Part shown: in pieces, positions 8,334-16,722 of the stretch
Layout: every line of letters starts with the position of its first letter
Numbering within the stretch: position 1 is the first letter of the stretch
Assembly: GCA_947474675.1 (NCBI GenBank)
Contig: CANJKA010000024.1
Span: 1 to 40,078, forward strand
Reading direction: 5' to 3'
Length of the DNA: 40,078 nt
From: Flavobacteriales bacterium
GTDB taxonomy: Bacteria > Bacteroidota > Bacteroidia > Flavobacteriales_D > Crocinitomicaceae
Position numbers and translations under genes: made by a program
Notes under the pieces: model-generated
What the model saw: only the letters and a program-made list of their open reading frames with translations
What the model was told of the DNA's origin: nothing
Databases searched by the model: none

Positions 8334-9782
8334 TTAACATTCAGGAACATTAACAGAAACATGAATCGCCAAACCACCTTCGGAAGTTTCTTTGTATTTA
8401 TCATTCATATCCATTGCTGTTTCTTTCATCGTTTTGATAATACCATCTAAACTGACTTTAGCCATTTCAGGATCACTTGATAAAGCTATTTGACTAGCCG
8501 TTATCGCTTTAATCGCCCCCATCGTATTTCTTTCTATACAAGGAACTTGCACTAATCCCATAATTGGATCGCAGGTTAATCCTAAATGATGTTCCATTGC
8601 AATTTCAGTTGCCATCAATACTTGTTTAGGAGTCCCTCCCATTCTTTCCGTTAAAGCACCAGCAGCCATCGCAGAAGATACACCAATTTCAGCTTGACAT
8701 CCACCCATTGCAGCAGAGATTGTAGCACCTTTTTTAAACAGGCACCCCATTTCAGCTGCTGTCATTAAGAATTTCTGAATATCTTCATCACCCTTATTTT
8801 CACAGAAACATAAATAATACATTAAAACTGCAGGAATAACACCAGCTGCGCCATTTGTAGGAGCTGTAACTATTCTTCCAAAAGAAGCATTTTCCTCATT
8901 GACTGCTAGAGCAAAACAACTAACCCACTTGATTATATTCGTGAAACTTTGATCTGATTTTTTGATTAATTGCATCCATTCTTGCATATTTGATGAAACC
9001 TCATCTTTTAATAAAAGTGCATTGATATCAGCTGCTCTTCTTTTTACATTAAGTCCACCAGGTAAAGTTCCAGGAGTTTGACAACCTTTGTAAATGCATT
9101 CTAACATCACATTCCAAATATCTCCAATTTCTTTTTTAATACTTGATAGATTTCGAATAGCTAATTCATTTTGAAGAACAACATCAGAAATATTCATTCC
9201 GGTTTTACTGATATGATCCAATAAATCTTTTTCACTTTGAATTGGATATGGAAATTCAACTTGCTCTTTCGGTGTTAAATCTTTTCCTTCTTGTAAAATA
9301 AATCCACCTCCGATTGAATAAAACGTTTCTTCAATGATTTCACCATTAGATAATTCAGCTATAAAAGTCAATGCATTTGCGTGTTGAGGAAGTCTTTCAT
9401 TCAAAAACTCAATATTCAAATCCGGCTTAAATGGAATTGAATAATTTTCATTCAATTTTAAGATTGAATTGTTTTGAATCTCTACAACGTAATCAGTCAC
9501 TTTATGAACGTCAATTGTTTTAAAATCATATCCTGATAAGCCCATCATAACAGCAATATCAGTTCCGTGACCTTTACCTGTTTTCGATAATGAACCAAAT
9601 AATTTTACTTGAATGGAATTTATTTCAGCGATTTCAATCGAATTGATAAATGTAGTTGCTGCAACCCAAGGTCCCATTGTATGTGAACTAGAAGGACCGA
9701 TACAAATTTTAAATATATCAAAAACACTGATTTTCTCTAGCACAATTTTCTTTCCAACAACACTTGTATTTTCTTGAATCAT
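8334..9782 (-). CDS. sdaA: L-serine ammonia-lyase (L-serine dehydratase), single-chain iron-sulfur type
   Basis: 482 residues from the preferred start at 9782 ([12 protein letters not shown]). It deaminates L-serine to pyruvate and ammonia in the cytosol using a [4Fe-4S] cluster. The beta-type N-terminal domain carries the family signature [11 protein letters not shown]. The alpha domain carries three cysteines spaced as expected for the cluster, in GGCQAEIG and in [16 protein letters not shown]. The frame remains open 23 codons further upstream (ATG at 9849-9851), but a TAACTTTG promoter box lies inside that extension, and family members usually begin shortly before the ISVFD motif. The enzyme draws on serine, which is also the substrate of the serine acetyltransferase encoded further along. 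Confidence 0.92.
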   Translation of the reverse strand: MIQENTSVVGKKIVLEKISVFDIFKICIGPSSSHTMGPWVAATTFINSIEIAEINSIQVKLFGSLSKTGKGHGTDIAVMMGLSGYDFKTIDVHKVTDYVVEIQNNSILKLNENYSIPFKPDLNIEFLNERLPQHANALTFIAELSNGEIIEETFYSIGGGFILQEGKDLTPKEQVEFPYPIQSEKDLLDHISKTGMNISDVVLQNELAIRNLSSIKKEIGDIWNVMLECIYKGCQTPGTLPGGLNVKRRAADINALLLKDEVSSNMQEWMQLIKKSDQSFTNIIKWVSCFALAVNEENASFGRIVTAPTNGAAGVIPAVLMYYLCFCENKGDEDIQKFLMTAAEMGCLFKKGATISAAMGGCQAEIGVSSAMAAGALTERMGGTPKQVLMATEIAMEHHLGLTCDPIMGLVQVPCIERNTMGAIKAITASQIALSSDPEMAKVSLDGIIKTMKETAMDMNDKYKETSEGGLAIHVSVNVPEC

Positions 9783-9796
9783 AGTTTTAGCTTCTG

Positions 9797-9804
9797 CAAA
9801 GTTA
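9797..9804 (-). promoter_or_regulatory. Possible -7 box for sdaA
   Basis: TAACTTTG on the minus strand matches the bacteroidetal TAnnTTTG element. It lies 14 bases ahead of the ATG at 9780-9782, so the leader would be very short. No good TTG at the right distance is visible, which keeps confidence low. Confidence 0.4.
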
Positions 9805-9961
9805 TATCTGTACGAATCTGTAAAATTACCGTTTTCAAGAATGAAAAGCACTTACAGATTTAACACTTACTAATACAAAATTAACAGTTTCATTCCGAAT
9901 AAGGAGAAATAAAGGTTAAACATTTAAAATATTAACGCATTCAAAAATCGAGTATATTTTT

Positions 9962-11203
9962 TTATGAAATTTTAGATTTAACGATTTTACTCACTCTCCA
10001 AAGATTAATAGCACAGAGGACAAGAATAACAACAATTAAATAACCTAAAATATCATAATTTTCTAAAGGACTATTTTTTGTTTTTTGATGGACAATCATT
10101 CCTCCAATCAATGTTGCAACACCACCAGATAATTGCTGTAAAGATGCATTAACACTCATAAAAGACCCTCTATCTTTCATCTCAGGCAAGACCGAAACCA
10201 ATGCCATAGAAGGAACCATTCTTGACATTACCCCCATCATCATCGCAACATTCATTACTAAAACAATCCAAAACGGAACCGGTGTCATCTTTGTGTAAAT
10301 CAAAATAACAACGATCATCCAAGCTGATGCAATAACGAATAAGTTAAATTTATCCATAATATCGCTCAATTTCCCTATAATTGGCATGATAATCAAGGTT
10401 GCAATACCTGAAATCATAAATAATAAAGGCAATTGTTCAGCTGTTACATTTAAATTATTAATCGCAAATACACTTCCCCAAGGCATAATCATATATCCTC
10501 CAATTGACATTAAAGCAGTAGCCATAAACCCAATTCTGTAATTTCTAGGTTTAAAAGTGTGCAACAAATGTGTGAAAGCATTTTCGCTATTTGGAACTTT
10601 CAAATGTTCTACAACTGGTTTTAGATAAAAAATTATGACAACCAAAATGATAAGCGATAAACCTACAATGAAAAAAAATGGAGATTGCCAACCAAACGCA
10701 TTTGCAATCCATAAACTAATAGGAATTCCCAACACTTGACTTGAACCAAATCCCATTTGCATGAATCCCATGACACGTCCTCTTTGCTGAACAGAAAATA
10801 AATCGGCCACAATTGCCATGGAAATGGAACTCATAACTCCACCAAAAACACCTGTAACAATCCTTGCTCCTATTAACATTGGATACGTTTCCACCATTCC
10901 ACATAAATAAGTCCCTAGAATAAATCCAATATAAAAGAACATTAATAATTTTTTACGGTCAAATTTATCTGCAAAACCAGCTGTTAATATTCCTGACGCA
11001 AAAGCACTAATTGCATAAGAAGCCACAACAATACTAAATTGAGAAGGCGATAAATTCATTGATTTTTTTAATAAATCACCCAAAGGAGACATTACCATAA
11101 AATCTAATACAACAGTAAATTGAGTTAACGCTAATATTAAGATTACGATTTTTTGGTAAGGAGTAAATTTTGAATTTGAAGTAATTTTTTCAACTTTTTT
11201 CAT
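9962..11203 (-). CDS. MFS transporter (drug-efflux or sugar-efflux type)
   Basis: About 413 residues from the preferred ATG at 11203 (MKKVEKITSN). Twelve hydrophobic segments span the length, as in the DHA1-like major facilitator superfamily. The loop after TM2 has GFADKFDRKKLL, a version of the GxxxDRxGRR antiporter motif. The protein sits in the inner membrane and probably exports a small hydrophobic compound or sugar by proton antiport. The substrate cannot be read. In-frame ATGs at 11239 and 11218 would add MHLLIFLMYFCR, which looks like untranslated AT-rich leader. The gene diverges from the DUF898 gene, with a 20-bp palindrome between them (11245-11264) that is likely a repressor site. 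Confidence 0.87.
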   Translation of the reverse strand: MKKVEKITSNSKFTPYQKIVILILALTQFTVVLDFMVMSPLGDLLKKSMNLSPSQFSIVVASYAISAFASGILTAGFADKFDRKKLLMFFYIGFILGTYLCGMVETYPMLIGARIVTGVFGGVMSSISMAIVADLFSVQQRGRVMGFMQMGFGSSQVLGIPISLWIANAFGWQSPFFFIVGLSLIILVVIIFYLKPVVEHLKVPNSENAFTHLLHTFKPRNYRIGFMATALMSIGGYMIMPWGSVFAINNLNVTAEQLPLLFMISGIATLIIMPIIGKLSDIMDKFNLFVIASAWMIVVILIYTKMTPVPFWIVLVMNVAMMMGVMSRMVPSMALVSVLPEMKDRGSFMSVNASLQQLSGGVATLIGGMIVHQKTKNSPLENYDILGYLIVVILVLCAINLWRVSKIVKSKIS

Positions 11204-11244
11204 TCTGCAAAAATACATTAGAAAAATTAATAAATGCATATTCG

Positions 11245-11264
11245 TTATGTATTATGATACATAA
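11245..11264. promoter_or_regulatory. Operator-like perfect palindrome between divergent genes
   Basis: TTATGTAT-TATG-ATACATAA has two perfect 8-bp arms around a 4-bp spacer. It lies 42 bases before the MFS start and 40 bases before the DUF898 gene. A near-consensus -7 box for the plus strand (TATCTTTA, 11268-11275) follows immediately, so a bound regulator would cover that promoter. No regulator gene is adjacent. Confidence 0.5.
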
Positions 11265-11303
11265 TGATATCTTTACTTAAAAATTTAAACTAAACTTAAA
11301 CAA

Positions 11304-12251
11304 ATGGAAAGCAAAGAATTCAAAAAATTATTAAAATTTAACGGTAACAATTCAGAATATATTGGATTAAGAATAATCAATAACATCTTAACAGTATTAA
11401 CTTTAGGACTATATTACCCCTGGTCAAAAGCTGCAAATTCTAAATATCTTTATAGTGAAACTGAATTTATGGAAACTCGTTTTGTTTTTCACGGTACAGG
11501 TAAAGAAATGTTCAAAGGTTTTTTAAAAGCAATTGGAATTTTTATAGGTTTATATGTAATCTTAATTGTGTTTTTTTTACTTAAGTTACCTATTCTTGGT
11601 GTATTGATTTATTTTATAAGTATCTTCTTAATGATTCCATTAATAATTCATAGTTCAAATAAATACCGTTTATCTCGTACTTCTTGGAGAGGAATTCATT
11701 TTGGTTACAGAGGAATTTTAAAAGAATTTATGAAATTATATTTTGTAAATATTTTATTAACAGCTATTACAGCTGGAATTTATTCTTCATGGATGCAAGT
11801 AAATATATCTAGTTTCATTAGGGGAAATAGCCGTTTTGGAAACATTGAATTTAAATTTATTGGAAAAGGATTAGATTTGTTTCTACTTAAATTAAAAGGT
11901 ATCTTTTTGATGGTAATCACATTGGGAATATATTCTTTTTGGTATTTTAAGAATCTTATAGCTTTTGAAATTGACAACACTAAAATGATTCAAAATGGAA
12001 AAGAAATCAATTTACGTTCAACAATGACTGGAGGTCAAATTTTTGGTCTATTTATCACAAATTATTTAATAATCATTTTCACTTTAGGAATCGGAACCGG
12101 GATTGCGATCAACAGATCATTAAGAATAGTAATGCAAAACATTGAGTTCGATAGCGAAATTGATGCTGAATCTTTGATACAAACTGAAGAAGAATATAAA
12201 AATGCTACAGGTGACGATTTAGCAGGTGTATTTGATATTTCAATCTTCTAA
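11304..12251 (+). CDS. DUF898 (YjgN-like) membrane protein
   Basis: 315 residues. The protein has repeating units of aromatic-rich membrane segments ending in short polar motifs (LTLGLYYPWSKAANSKYLYSET, TAGIYSSWMQVN, LGIYSFWYFKN), which are characteristic of DUF898/YjgN inner-membrane proteins. There are roughly six membrane segments. The molecular function of the family is unknown. It is followed after 5 bases by an M48 metallopeptidase, so the two are almost certainly one operon and probably act together in membrane protein handling (inference). The predicted promoter lies directly next to a palindromic operator shared with the divergent MFS gene. Confidence 0.83.
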   Translation: MESKEFKKLLKFNGNNSEYIGLRIINNILTVLTLGLYYPWSKAANSKYLYSETEFMETRFVFHGTGKEMFKGFLKAIGIFIGLYVILIVFFLLKLPILGVLIYFISIFLMIPLIIHSSNKYRLSRTSWRGIHFGYRGILKEFMKLYFVNILLTAITAGIYSSWMQVNISSFIRGNSRFGNIEFKFIGKGLDLFLLKLKGIFLMVITLGIYSFWYFKNLIAFEIDNTKMIQNGKEINLRSTMTGGQIFGLFITNYLIIIFTLGIGTGIAINRSLRIVMQNIEFDSEIDAESLIQTEEEYKNATGDDLAGVFDISIF

Positions 12252-12256
12252 ACTCA

Positions 12257-13330
12257 ATGACGACAATTTTATATTTTGATGGACTAACAGCTCAATCTCA
12301 TGAGTGTGAAATTAATATAACAGATGAATTTGTTTATATTTATATCAAACACGAAAAAGATAAATGCATTACTTGGAAAAGATCATTAATTAACTATTTT
12401 GATTTAAATGGAAATAACTTAATTATAAAATACAGTGATTTTCCTCAGCAAACCATTGACTGTAAAGGAAATGATTCGCATGAATTTTTCAAGAAACTAT
12501 CAGAAAATAATCTCGCAAAAAAATCAAAAAGCATTTGGTTAAAAAACAAAGCAACATTTGCCCTAGTATTAACTGTGGCATTTGTTGTTATTTGTCTCGG
12601 CTCTTATTTTGTTTTTTTACCTTGGATTGGAGAAAAATCAGCCGCATTAATACCTAAAAGCATAGAAATTGAACTTGGTGACAATATTGCTCAATCAATT
12701 TCACAATCTAGTTCTATTAAAGATTCCTCTTCTTATTTTGCTAATTTATTTGTTTCTAAAATAAAAACAGATAGTAACTATCCAATTGAAATTACAATAA
12801 TCAAATCAAATGAAATAAACGCATTTGCTTTACCTGGAGGAAAAATATTTATTTATTCTGGAATCTTAGAAAAAATCAAATCTTACGAAGAGTTTACTGC
12901 TTTAATTGGGCATGAAATTTCTCACGTCTCATGCCAACATTCACTTAAAAGTATTTGTCGATCTGCAGCATCAAGTATATTTATATCTTTTATGTTTGGA
13001 GATATTTCGGGAGTTTCAGCTGGAATACTTCAACAAGCTGACCAATTTAAACAACTTAATTATTCAAGAGAATTAGAAATACAAGCTGATAATGAAGGTT
13101 ATAAATTAATGTTAAGAAATAAAATTTCTCCTAAAGGAATGATTGATCTCTTGAAACTATTACAAAAAGAAAGTCACGATACTCCGAACTTTATGAAATA
13201 TATGAGTACCCATCCTGAGACAAATGAACGAATTAGAAATGTTCGTTTAAAAAGTAAATCCTTTATTATTTTTGAAGAAAATAAAGAATTGGAAGATGTT
13301 TTTAAGAAAATAAAAATTCATTTGAAATAA
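12257..13330 (+). CDS. Membrane-anchored M48-family zinc metallopeptidase
   Basis: 357 residues. Residues 1-90 form a small beta-rich N-terminal domain of the type found ahead of some M48 peptidases (DUF7092-like). One membrane segment follows (about 100-120). The peptidase domain carries the zinc motif H219EISH223, and a downstream glutamate in SRELEIQADNEGY supplies the third ligand, as in HtpX/Oma1/BepA-type enzymes. The topology is therefore a cytosolic N-domain with the catalytic domain on the periplasmic side, or the reverse. The C-terminal STHPETNERI motif is also typical. It likely degrades or processes misfolded membrane or envelope proteins. It is translated right after the DUF898 gene with a 5-base gap. 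Confidence 0.88.
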   Translation: MTTILYFDGLTAQSHECEINITDEFVYIYIKHEKDKCITWKRSLINYFDLNGNNLIIKYSDFPQQTIDCKGNDSHEFFKKLSENNLAKKSKSIWLKNKATFALVLTVAFVVICLGSYFVFLPWIGEKSAALIPKSIEIELGDNIAQSISQSSSIKDSSSYFANLFVSKIKTDSNYPIEITIIKSNEINAFALPGGKIFIYSGILEKIKSYEEFTALIGHEISHVSCQHSLKSICRSAASSIFISFMFGDISGVSAGILQQADQFKQLNYSRELEIQADNEGYKLMLRNKISPKGMIDLLKLLQKESHDTPNFMKYMSTHPETNERIRNVRLKSKSFIIFEENKELEDVFKKIKIHLK

Positions 13331-13621
13331 AAGCCTCCTATCAAAACAGGAAATTCAAAGTTGTAAAATCATGTCGTTTCCTTAACACAAACCATTATCT
13401 TTTTTAGTTTAAGTTCATGCATAGAAAGTCGTATTTGCCATAATCTAAAATTACATTTCCACTAAATCAATCAATTCAACATTAATATTTTTGACACCTG
13501 TACCAAATACTTTTAAATTCCTTTATTACAAGATACAATACAGGTTGTAAAAGTAATGTAAGAGAATGGCATTTAAAAATTGATGTCATGGTTGGATAAG
13601 GTTAAAAATTAGCTAATTGAA

Positions 13622-13681
13622 AATAATAAAACAACAAAGCACCTCAAAACGAATCTTGAGGTGCTTTATTGTTTTATTATT
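13622..13681. terminator. Long bidirectional intrinsic terminator
   Basis: A 26-base stem with a single mismatch (13622-13647 pairing with 13656-13681), with core AAAGCACCTCAA / TTGAGGTGCTTT and an 8-base loop. AT-rich arms give T-runs on both strands. It lies between convergent genes and most likely ends the cys operon (minus) and the DUF898-M48 operon (plus). Confidence 0.88.
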
Positions 13682-13713
13682 TTTTATCGCTATGCGATTT
13701 ACTTTTAAGTGGT

Positions 13714-13795
13714 TTTTATTTGATAACATTCCTTATGGACGTTAATTTGATTAATACTTCTTTGGAACTTTAATTTGATTAACATTCTTTGGAAA
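13714..13795 (-). repeat. Three diverged ~27-bp tandem units
   Basis: Units resemble TTAATTTGATTAACATTCTT followed by TGGAA. They lie about 53 bases past the stop of the FNR-like gene. The function is unknown. Confidence 0.55.
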
Positions 13796-13848
13796 TTTAA
13801 CAATGGAATCGAGATGAATCGGCGATTCTAATGTAGGGTTTAACTTTG

Positions 13849-14859
13849 TTAAAATCCTACTACACCATTCACTGTCGTGTACTTCAAAACATTCTTTTTG
13901 TCTGGGTGAATTCTTGCAAATGCTGATTGAACTGCAATTGTTCCTTCGTGGAAACCACATAAAATCAATTTCAATTTTCCTTCGTATACATTCACATCTC
14001 CTATCGCATAAATCCCTGGGATGTTTGTTGAATAATCCAATGTATCCACTTTGATTGCATTTTTCTCTATTTCCATTCCCCAGTTAGCAATTGGACCTAA
14101 ACTTGGTTTTAAACCAAATAATGGGATAAAATGATCAGCATCTACAACTATTTCTCCGTCTTTTGAATGGTTGATAATTACTTTTTCTAATTTTGAATCT
14201 CCTGACAAACCAACAACTTCTGACTCTGTTACTAAATTGATTCTTCCTGATTCAGCCATATCAATTACTTTTTGAACTGAATCTAAATGTCCTCTAAATG
14301 AACTATTTCTATGAACTAATGTTACTGAAGCTGCTATATTTCTTTCAACCAAATAAATTGACCAATCCAAAGCGGAATCTCCACCTCCTGCAATTACACA
14401 ATGTTTTCCTTGGTAAAATTCAGGATCTTTAATGATGTATTCAACTCCTTTATCTTCAAAATCAACAATATTTGAAATAGGTGGTTTTCTTGGTTCAAAA
14501 ACGCCTAAACCACCTGCTATCATAATAATTGGAGCATGATGTTTCGTACCTTTACTTGTTGTTACGATAAACGTACCGTCTTCTAATTTATCAATGTCAA
14601 CCGCTGCTTCACCAAGTGTAAATCCTGGTTTGAATGGTGCTGCTTGTTCCATTAAATTATCGACCAATTCTCCAGCTAAAACTGAAGGAAAACCTGGGAT
14701 ATCATAAATTGGTTTCTTAGGATATATTTCTGAACATTGTCCACCAGCTTGTGGTAACGAATCAATTAAATGACACGTTAATTTTAATAATCCAGCTTCA
14801 AAAACTGTAAATAAACCTACTGGTCCTGCTCCGATAATGATGATGTCTGTTTTTATCAT
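13849..14859 (-). CDS. Ferredoxin/flavodoxin-NADP+ reductase, thioredoxin-reductase-like type
   Basis: 336 residues. The FAD-binding motif GAGPVG is at residues 10-15, the NAD(P)-binding motif GGGDSALDW is in the middle, and the FAD C-terminal motif YAIGDVN is present. The CxxC redox centre of thioredoxin reductases is missing, as in the YumC-type ferredoxin-NADP reductases, and the early PQAGGQCSEIYP segment also fits that group. It moves electrons between NADPH and ferredoxin or flavodoxin. As the last gene of the sulfate assimilation operon it probably powers the sulfite reductase, because no CysJ flavoprotein is encoded here. That partnership is inferred from context. 79 bases separate it from cysM. 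Confidence 0.85.
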   Translation of the reverse strand: MIKTDIIIIGAGPVGLFTVFEAGLLKLTCHLIDSLPQAGGQCSEIYPKKPIYDIPGFPSVLAGELVDNLMEQAAPFKPGFTLGEAAVDIDKLEDGTFIVTTSKGTKHHAPIIMIAGGLGVFEPRKPPISNIVDFEDKGVEYIIKDPEFYQGKHCVIAGGGDSALDWSIYLVERNIAASVTLVHRNSSFRGHLDSVQKVIDMAESGRINLVTESEVVGLSGDSKLEKVIINHSKDGEIVVDADHFIPLFGLKPSLGPIANWGMEIEKNAIKVDTLDYSTNIPGIYAIGDVNVYEGKLKLILCGFHEGTIAVQSAFARIHPDKKNVLKYTTVNGVVGF

Positions 14860-14938
14860 TTTATTGTATTATTCTTTAATGTTTGGTTTTTCATTTTTTG
14901 CTTTTACTATTTACGAGTCATCGAAAGTAATCAATTTC

Positions 14939-15820
14939 TTATTCAAATAAATCTGTTGAAAGATATTTATCGCCTCTATCGCAAATAATACACACAACTA
15001 CTCCTTCTTCCATTGTTTCAATCATTCGAAGCGCAGCAGCTACAGCTCCTCCACTACTCATTCCACCAAAAACGCCTTCTTCTTTCGCTAATCTTTTTGC
15101 CATATCTTTCGCTTCAGTCTCAGAAACTTCAATCACAGAATCAACTCTTGAACGCTCAAATATTTTAGGTAAATATTCTTCAGGCCATTTTCGAATTCCA
15201 GGTATTTTAGCTCCATCTGCAGGCTGTACTCCTATAATTTTTATTTCTGAATTTTGTTCTTTCAAAAATCTAGAAACCCCCATGATTGTTCCTGTTGTTC
15301 CCATTGCTGAAACAAAATGAGTCACCTCACCATTTGTATCTCTATATATTTCTGGACCAGTTGTTTCGTAATGCATTTTAGGATTATTCCCATTTGCAAA
15401 TTGATCCAACATCACATATCCTTCATTTTCAACTTTATTTCTAGCATAATCAATTGACGCTTCTATACCTCCTTCTGCCGGAGTTAAAGTTACTGTTGCT
15501 CCGTAAGCACGCATCGTTAAAACACGTTCTTTAGTAGAATTTTCAGGCATCACTAACTCTATATCAATCTTCAATAGACAAGCAATCATCGCTAATGCTA
15601 TCCCTGTATTTCCACTTGTTGCTTCAATTAATTTAGAATCAGATTTAATTAAACCGCTTTCTAATCCTCCTTTAATCAATCCATAAGCTGCTCTATCTTT
15701 TACGCTTCCTCCTGGATTATGGCCTTCCAATTTTGCCAATAATTTCACTTTAGAATTCGTATTCAAAACTGAAAGTTCAACTAATGGCGTATTCCCAATA
15801 AAATCAATCAACTTTGCCAT
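14939..15820 (-). CDS. cysM: O-acetylserine sulfhydrylase B (cysteine synthase)
   Basis: 293 residues, the usual length for CysM. It is a fold-type II PLP enzyme that joins O-acetyl-L-serine and sulfide (or thiosulfate) to make cysteine. The PLP lysine is Lys41 in GGSVKDRAA, the substrate loop is TSGNTG (near residue 70), and the phosphate-binding loop is in SAMGTTGT. The IRKWPEEYLP segment is typical of CysM rather than CysK. Only 3 bases separate it from the serine acetyltransferase upstream, so the last two steps of cysteine synthesis are translated side by side. CysM-type enzymes often do not form the tight complex with serine acetyltransferase that CysK does. Confidence 0.93.
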   Translation of the reverse strand: MAKLIDFIGNTPLVELSVLNTNSKVKLLAKLEGHNPGGSVKDRAAYGLIKGGLESGLIKSDSKLIEATSGNTGIALAMIACLLKIDIELVMPENSTKERVLTMRAYGATVTLTPAEGGIEASIDYARNKVENEGYVMLDQFANGNNPKMHYETTGPEIYRDTNGEVTHFVSAMGTTGTIMGVSRFLKEQNSEIKIIGVQPADGAKIPGIRKWPEEYLPKIFERSRVDSVIEVSETEAKDMAKRLAKEEGVFGGMSSGGAVAAALRMIETMEEGVVVCIICDRGDKYLSTDLFE

Positions 15821-15823
15821 CTT

Positions 15824-16624
15824 CTATCTATTTTGTTCAATTTTTAATTCTGGTTTATGATATACCAATGAATTTTCGTCTACACTTTCAGTTAACCATA
15901 CGTTTCCACCTATCGTTGAATTTTTTCCGATCACTGTTTTACCGCCTAATATTGTAGCTCCTGCATATATAACTACATGATCTTCAATTGTAGGGTGACG
16001 TTTCGTTTCAGCCATTTCTTTTTTCACACTCAAAGCTCCTAATGTAACTCCTTGATAAATTTTCACAAATGTACCTATTTCAGAAGTTTCACCTATCACT
16101 ATTCCAGTCCCATGATCTATAAAAAATGATTTTCCAATTACTGCTCCTGGATGAATATCAATTCCTGTTTTACTATGGGCCACTTCCGTTAAAATTCGAG
16201 GAATAAATGGAACCTCTAATTTGTGGAGTAAATTTGCAATTCGATAGATACTTATTGCGTAAAATCCTGGATAAGAACGTATCACTTCTTCTCTGTTTTT
16301 TGCTGCAGGATCACCTAACTCAATTGCATCAGCATCAAGTAATAACATCTGATATGTAGCAGGTAATTCATCATAAAAATCTTGACACAATTCTTTTGAA
16401 TCTTTACCTAACAAATCTTTGACATGCAACAATAATATATTTAATTGCCTTTTGTTTCTATCGATCTCTTCTTCCAATTTTTCTTTTCCTAAAAAAACTT
16501 TATTATTATAGGTTGGAAATAGAATTGACATTAACGAATCTATGAACGTATTGACTAATAATGGTGATGGTAACACCATTTTTTTTGTGTGCTGTTCGTA
16601 TAAATCGTTGATGAAATTTTTCAT
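15824..16624 (-). CDS. cysE: Serine O-acetyltransferase (EpsC-type)
   Basis: 266 residues. It makes O-acetylserine from serine and acetyl-CoA, the entry step to cysteine. The N-terminal helical half (1-140) is followed by a left-handed beta-helix of hexapeptide repeats (about 150-255: GIDIHPGAVIGKSFFIDHG, GTGIVIGETSEIG, VIGKNSTIGG). The catalytic His-Asp type residues are in IDHGTGIVIGET and EVAHSKTGIDIH. The long N-terminal region and short C-terminus are of the EpsC type found with cysM in Bacteroidota. The last residues (KIEQNR) lack the classic terminal Ile of enterobacterial CysE that binds cysteine synthase. Feedback inhibition by cysteine is likely but unproven here. Confidence 0.9.
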   Translation of the reverse strand: MKNFINDLYEQHTKKMVLPSPLLVNTFIDSLMSILFPTYNNKVFLGKEKLEEEIDRNKRQLNILLLHVKDLLGKDSKELCQDFYDELPATYQMLLLDADAIELGDPAAKNREEVIRSYPGFYAISIYRIANLLHKLEVPFIPRILTEVAHSKTGIDIHPGAVIGKSFFIDHGTGIVIGETSEIGTFVKIYQGVTLGALSVKKEMAETKRHPTIEDHVVIYAGATILGGKTVIGKNSTIGGNVWLTESVDENSLVYHKPELKIEQNR

Positions 16625-16722
16625 TGTTTTGTTTTGTGTTTTGGGGCGTTGGGGACGTATTTAACGGTTGGTAACGCTGGACGTAGGTACAAAGCTCTAT
16701 ACCTACCCGCGGGTAAAATCGT
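16625..16722 (-). repeat. GC-rich palindromic spacer between cysN and serine acetyltransferase
   Basis: In an otherwise AT-rich region this 98-base spacer carries a hairpin GTAGGTA (16683-16689) / TACCTAC (16700-16706) and, overlapping it, the perfect palindrome TACCCGCGGGTA (16704-16715). It is REP-like and probably folds in the polycistronic mRNA. Confidence 0.65.

Larger units (their letters stand above)
13331..13848. other. Intergenic region between convergent M48 and FNR-like genes
   Basis: 518 bases without a credible gene. It contains a strong bidirectional terminator (13622-13681) and three diverged ~27-base tandem units (13714-13795). A short minus-strand frame ending around 13450 (… VKNINVELIDLVEM) has coding-like composition but is too short to call; it may be a remnant. 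Confidence 0.6.

Noticed and set aside
13430..13520. Remnant of a gene on the minus strand (KVFGTGVKNINVELIDLVEM then stop)
   Set aside because: Only about 22 codons are open and no family is recognisable; too short to call a pseudogene.
13751..13960. 69-residue minus-strand frame overlapping the end of the FNR-like gene
   Set aside because: It is a shadow of the FNR-like gene in another frame, extended through the 27-bp tandem units.
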